From Synergistaceae bacterium (lineage in GTDB: Bacteria > Synergistota > Synergistia > Synergistales > Synergistaceae), in assembly GCA_012513245.1 (NCBI GenBank), contig JAAZCN010000055.1:1-8406 (forward strand): a stretch of DNA of 8,406 bases, in the 5' to 3' direction. Within the stretch, counting starts at the first letter, position 1. Every line of letters starts with the position of its first letter. Below the pieces are notes generated by a model. The model saw only the letters and a list, made by a program, of their open reading frames with translations, ran no database searches and had not been told where the DNA came from. Both the position numbers and the translations under genes were made by a program. This document shows, piece after piece, positions 6,393-8,406 of this stretch.

Positions 6393-7658
6393 TTGAAAGT
6401 CAGACGATTCCTCCCGCTTTTCCTTACACAGTTTTTTGGGGCATTCAATGACAACCTGTTCAAGAATGCCCTTGTCATACTGATCACATTCAGGCTTGCA
6501 GATGAATATGGACTGAACGCTCAGATACTCATAACCGCCATCGCCGGTCTCTTCATACTTCCATTTTTTCTTTTCTCTTCCACAGCCGGACAGCTTGCGG
6601 ACAAGTATGAAAAGTCCTTTCTTATAAGGATAATCAAATTTGTTGAGATCGTACTGATGCTACTCACTGCGGCCTCATTTACATTTTTAAACCTTTGGGG
6701 GCTGATAATCCTACTCTTTTTTATGGGAGCCCAGTCGGCATTTTTCGGACCGCTGAAATTCAGCATACTTCCACAGCACCTGAAAGAAAACGAGCTTGTT
6801 GCAGGCAACGGACTTGTAAGCGCCGGTACGTATATAGCCATCCTCTCGGGGACTCTGTGCGGAGGTCTCTTTATTCTCCATCCGGCAGGCAGAGCATATA
6901 TCTCAGCCGGAATAGTTGGCGTGGCTCTCCTGGGTTTTACCGCAAGCCTTTTGATACCAAAGGCTGAGCCCGCTGTTCCGGGAATGAAGGTCGACCTTAA
7001 TCCCTTCAGATCGACTATGGACATTCTTTCTCACGTGAGACCGAACATAGTTGTATTCAGGTCTATCCTCGGCATCAGCTGGTTTTGGTTTTTAGGTGCG
7101 GTATTCCTCTCACAGTTCCCGACCTTTTCAAAAGACATACTGGGAGGGAATGAAGAGGTATCAACACTCTTTCTTGTCGTATTCTCTGTTGGCGTAGGTC
7201 TTGGTTCGACCCTCTGCAACAGGCTCCTTAAAGGGAAGATTTCTGCCAGACTGGTTCCCTTCGGGTGCATAGGCATGACGACTGCCATTCTTATGCTTTA
7301 TTTTTTCAGTTTTACAATACCAAAAACAGAGGAGCTTGTTGGTGTAATGGTATTTATATCAGAACCGGGCTCCTGGGGAGTTATATTTTCTTTCCTCTTG
7401 CTTGCCGCCTCCGGGGGTATTTTCAGCGTTCCCATGTATGCATTGATGCAGTCCAGAAGCTCTGATGAGCACCGGGCCAGGGTAGTCGCCTGTCTCAACA
7501 TAACCGATTCTTTCGGCATGGTGCTTTCTGCTGTTTTTGTAGCTGTACTGTTTTTGTTTAAGATATCAATAATAAATATTTTCCTTATAGTGGGTATTGT
7601 CAATCTCTTGATAACACCCTTACTGAGCAGACTTGCGAGGGATGAAGATGGCCAATGA
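6393..7658 (+). CDS. LplT-like MFS transporter (lysophospholipid flippase family), start uncertain
   Basis: MFS protein of about 421-428 residues with 11-12 hydrophobic segments, of the kind found alone (LplT) or fused to acyltransferases (Aas). Characteristic motifs are FLTQFFGAFNDNLFKNAL near the start, GQLADKYEK (motif A-like loop, about 60-70), and FFGPLKFSILPQHLKENELVAGNGLV around the fourth to fifth helix. Family members flip lysophospholipids such as lyso-PE and lyso-PG inward across the inner membrane for re-acylation. The coordinates use the first canonical start, TTG 6393, which has no ribosome binding site. From memory, relatives begin with a stretch resembling QFELLKVRRF, which here extends upstream of that TTG, to codons after ATA 6372; this would add seven residues. 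An in-frame TAG at 6357-6359 blocks any further extension. The gene follows the glycosyltransferase by 36-57 bp and overlaps the aldolase. No acyltransferase domain is attached. Confidence 0.85.
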   Translation: MKVRRFLPLFLTQFFGAFNDNLFKNALVILITFRLADEYGLNAQILITAIAGLFILPFFLFSSTAGQLADKYEKSFLIRIIKFVEIVLMLLTAASFTFLNLWGLIILLFFMGAQSAFFGPLKFSILPQHLKENELVAGNGLVSAGTYIAILSGTLCGGLFILHPAGRAYISAGIVGVALLGFTASLLIPKAEPAVPGMKVDLNPFRSTMDILSHVRPNIVVFRSILGISWFWFLGAVFLSQFPTFSKDILGGNEEVSTLFLVVFSVGVGLGSTLCNRLLKGKISARLVPFGCIGMTTAILMLYFFSFTIPKTEELVGVMVFISEPGSWGVIFSFLLLAASGGIFSVPMYALMQSRSSDEHRARVVACLNITDSFGMVLSAVFVAVLFLFKISIINIFLIVGIVNLLITPLLSRLARDEDGQ

Positions 7659-8292
7659 TCTTGAAACAAGAAAAGAAATTATAAGAATAGGGATCCTACT
7701 GTCAGAAAAGGGCCTGGTACAGGGGACCGGGGGCAACATAAGCTGTCGAACAGAAAAAGGCTTGCTTATAACCCCCAGCGGGATGGATTACAGGGTATTG
7801 GTCCCGGAAGACATCGTGCTTATGAGTCTGAAAGGAAAAGTGCTTGAAGGTGTCAAAAAACCTTCCATAGAAAAAGACATGCACATGAAGATATACCTGT
7901 CCAAAAAAGATATAAACGCTGTGATACATACGCATTCTGTTTATGCTACAGCGATGGCAGCGGCAAGACTGCCGCTTTATCCCATCACCGACAACCAGGT
8001 GGCTCTTTTTTGCGGGACTGTCCCGGTTGCAGACTACGCTCCGATAGGGACCAAAGAACTTGCTGAAAATGCTGTTCGAACTCTGGCTGACGGAAGCGGA
8101 ATCCTTCTCGCAAACCATGGTGCACTCTGTGTTGGAAAAGATCTGGCCGAAGCACTGATAAGATGTGAGATGCTTGAGGTCTTTTCAAAAATATTTATCC
8201 TTGCCAAAGCTGCAGGGGGAGGAGTAGTCCTATCTGACGAACAGGTAAGATGCGAAGCGGAGGACCTGAAGAAAAGATACGGACAAATATAA
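7648..8292 (+). CDS. class II aldolase/adducin family protein, FucA-like
   Basis: 214-residue zinc-dependent class II aldolase, almost the length of E. coli L-fuculose-1-phosphate aldolase (215). ATG 7648 is chosen because GAGGG (7637-7641) sits 6 nt upstream; the open frame could begin at TTG 7633 or ATG 7642, but those lack spacing. The phosphate-binding segment TGGNIS lies near residues 27-32, TPSGMD follows, then the metal ligands Glu75 (in PSIEKDMH), His94 and His96 (in VIHTHSVY) and His157 (in LLANHGAL). All four sit exactly two positions after FucA Glu73, His92, His94 and His155, so the metal site is complete. The Tyr113 region of FucA is not clearly conserved, so the substrate may not be fuculose-1-phosphate; related enzymes include AraD-type epimerases and other sugar-phosphate aldolases. 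The 11-bp overlap with the transporter suggests translational coupling. No other sugar pathway gene is adjacent. Confidence 0.9.
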   Translation: MANDLETRKEIIRIGILLSEKGLVQGTGGNISCRTEKGLLITPSGMDYRVLVPEDIVLMSLKGKVLEGVKKPSIEKDMHMKIYLSKKDINAVIHTHSVYATAMAAARLPLYPITDNQVALFCGTVPVADYAPIGTKELAENAVRTLADGSGILLANHGALCVGKDLAEALIRCEMLEVFSKIFILAKAAGGGVVLSDEQVRCEAEDLKKRYGQI

Positions 8293-8317
8293 ACCAGATT
8301 ACTCTGTTATGTTCCCC

Positions 8318-8348
8318 TTGACAGCACTCCGCTGTGAGGGTCTATAAT
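8318..8348 (+). promoter_or_regulatory. sigma-70 type promoter with 19-bp spacer and dyad
   Basis: TTGACA (8318-8323) and TATAAT (8343-8348) are both perfect consensus hexamers, separated by 19 bp instead of the usual 17. An inverted repeat, ACAGC-N5-GCTGT (8321-8335), starts inside the -35 element and fills most of the spacer. Transcription would start near 8355, a few bases before the riboswitch aptamer, so this promoter most likely drives the downstream gene and its TPP leader, not the aldolase. Confidence 0.7.
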
Positions 8349-8363
8349 AGCGGGACAATTGAA

Positions 8364-8406
8364 TATTCGGGGAGCTTGCTTGGCAGGCTGAGAGGAAGTG
8401 ATCAAC
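8364..8406 (+). promoter_or_regulatory. TPP riboswitch (THI element), 5' part, truncated by window end
   Basis: The aptamer's conserved 5' half is visible: CGGGGAGC (8368-8375); a hairpin arm GCTTGC (8374-8379) pairing with GCAGGC (8383-8388) around a TTG loop; and the conserved CTGAGA (8388-8393), which forms the pyrimidine-binding loop for the HMP ring of thiamine pyrophosphate. The pyrophosphate-binding half, with its ACCTGATCTGG-like core, would lie just beyond base 8406. The regulated gene is therefore outside the window, presumably thiamine synthesis or uptake on the plus strand. Confidence 0.85.

Noticed and set aside
5951..6487. Long open frame on the minus strand, 178 codons
   Set aside because: It lies antisense to the glycosyltransferase and transporter genes, shows no recognisable motif, and the plus strand has clear family matches. 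Other minus-strand frames (for example 244-759 and 6521-7024) fail for the same reason.
7633..7647. Upstream TTG/ATG starts for the aldolase (7633, 7642)
   Set aside because: The Shine-Dalgarno GAGGG at 7637-7641 overlaps or abuts them; ATG 7648 has the correct spacing and gives the same register as FucA.
8293..8317. Terminator after the aldolase
   Set aside because: No stem followed by a T-run is visible in the short stretch before the promoter.
1..8406. Mobile elements, CRISPR arrays, tRNA or rRNA genes
   Set aside because: No transposase or integrase motifs, no regularly spaced direct repeats, no tRNA cloverleaf or rRNA segments were recognised; the region looks like ordinary chromosomal operons.

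Overview
The window reads as one strand (+) of a compact chromosome of about 45% GC by eye. It holds six protein genes, all on the plus strand, with very short gaps, and ends in a regulatory leader for a gene outside the window. The host is most likely an anaerobic diderm bacterium. I suspect Synergistota from the mix of genes and base composition, but the sequence shows no marker gene to prove this. The envelope genes fit a cell with an outer membrane or a complex envelope: LplT-like lysophospholipid transporter, BcsA/OpgH-type glycosyltransferase, LtaS/OpgB-type phosphoglycerol transferases.

Layout. 1-1086: C-terminal part of 4-alpha-glucanotransferase (malQ), all three catalytic acids visible. 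1105-3009 and 3014-4927: two tandem, paralogous five-helix membrane proteins with extracytoplasmic LtaS-type catalytic domains. A likely Rho-independent terminator (4946-4984) closes this first unit. 5013-6335: membrane GT2 glycosyltransferase with a D, DxD, ED, QRxRW signature. About 6372/6393-7658: LplT-like MFS transporter with a problematic start codon. 7648-8292: class II (FucA-type) aldolase overlapping the transporter by 11 bp. 8318-8348: consensus promoter with a 19-bp spacer containing a dyad. 8364-8406: the 5' half of a TPP riboswitch cut by the window end.

How the genes may work together (inference). The two LtaS-like enzymes should move a phosphoglycerol (or similar) head group from a phospholipid to an acceptor outside the inner membrane. 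The neighbouring GT2 enzyme could build a glycan or glycolipid acceptor, and the LplT-like protein handles lysophospholipids. This resembles the functional pairing of OpgH and OpgB in osmoregulated periplasmic glucans, or glycolipid plus LtaS in lipoteichoic acid synthesis, but the gene set is not a known operon to me.

The most interesting points are these. Both LtaS-like proteins carry Ser where S. aureus LtaS has the Thr300 nucleophile. The second paralogue keeps the metal site but has replaced three of the four residues of the phosphoglycerol pocket in the 347-356 segment. The transporter's best-placed start is a non-canonical AUA. The terminal promoter has MerR-like geometry in front of a TPP riboswitch.
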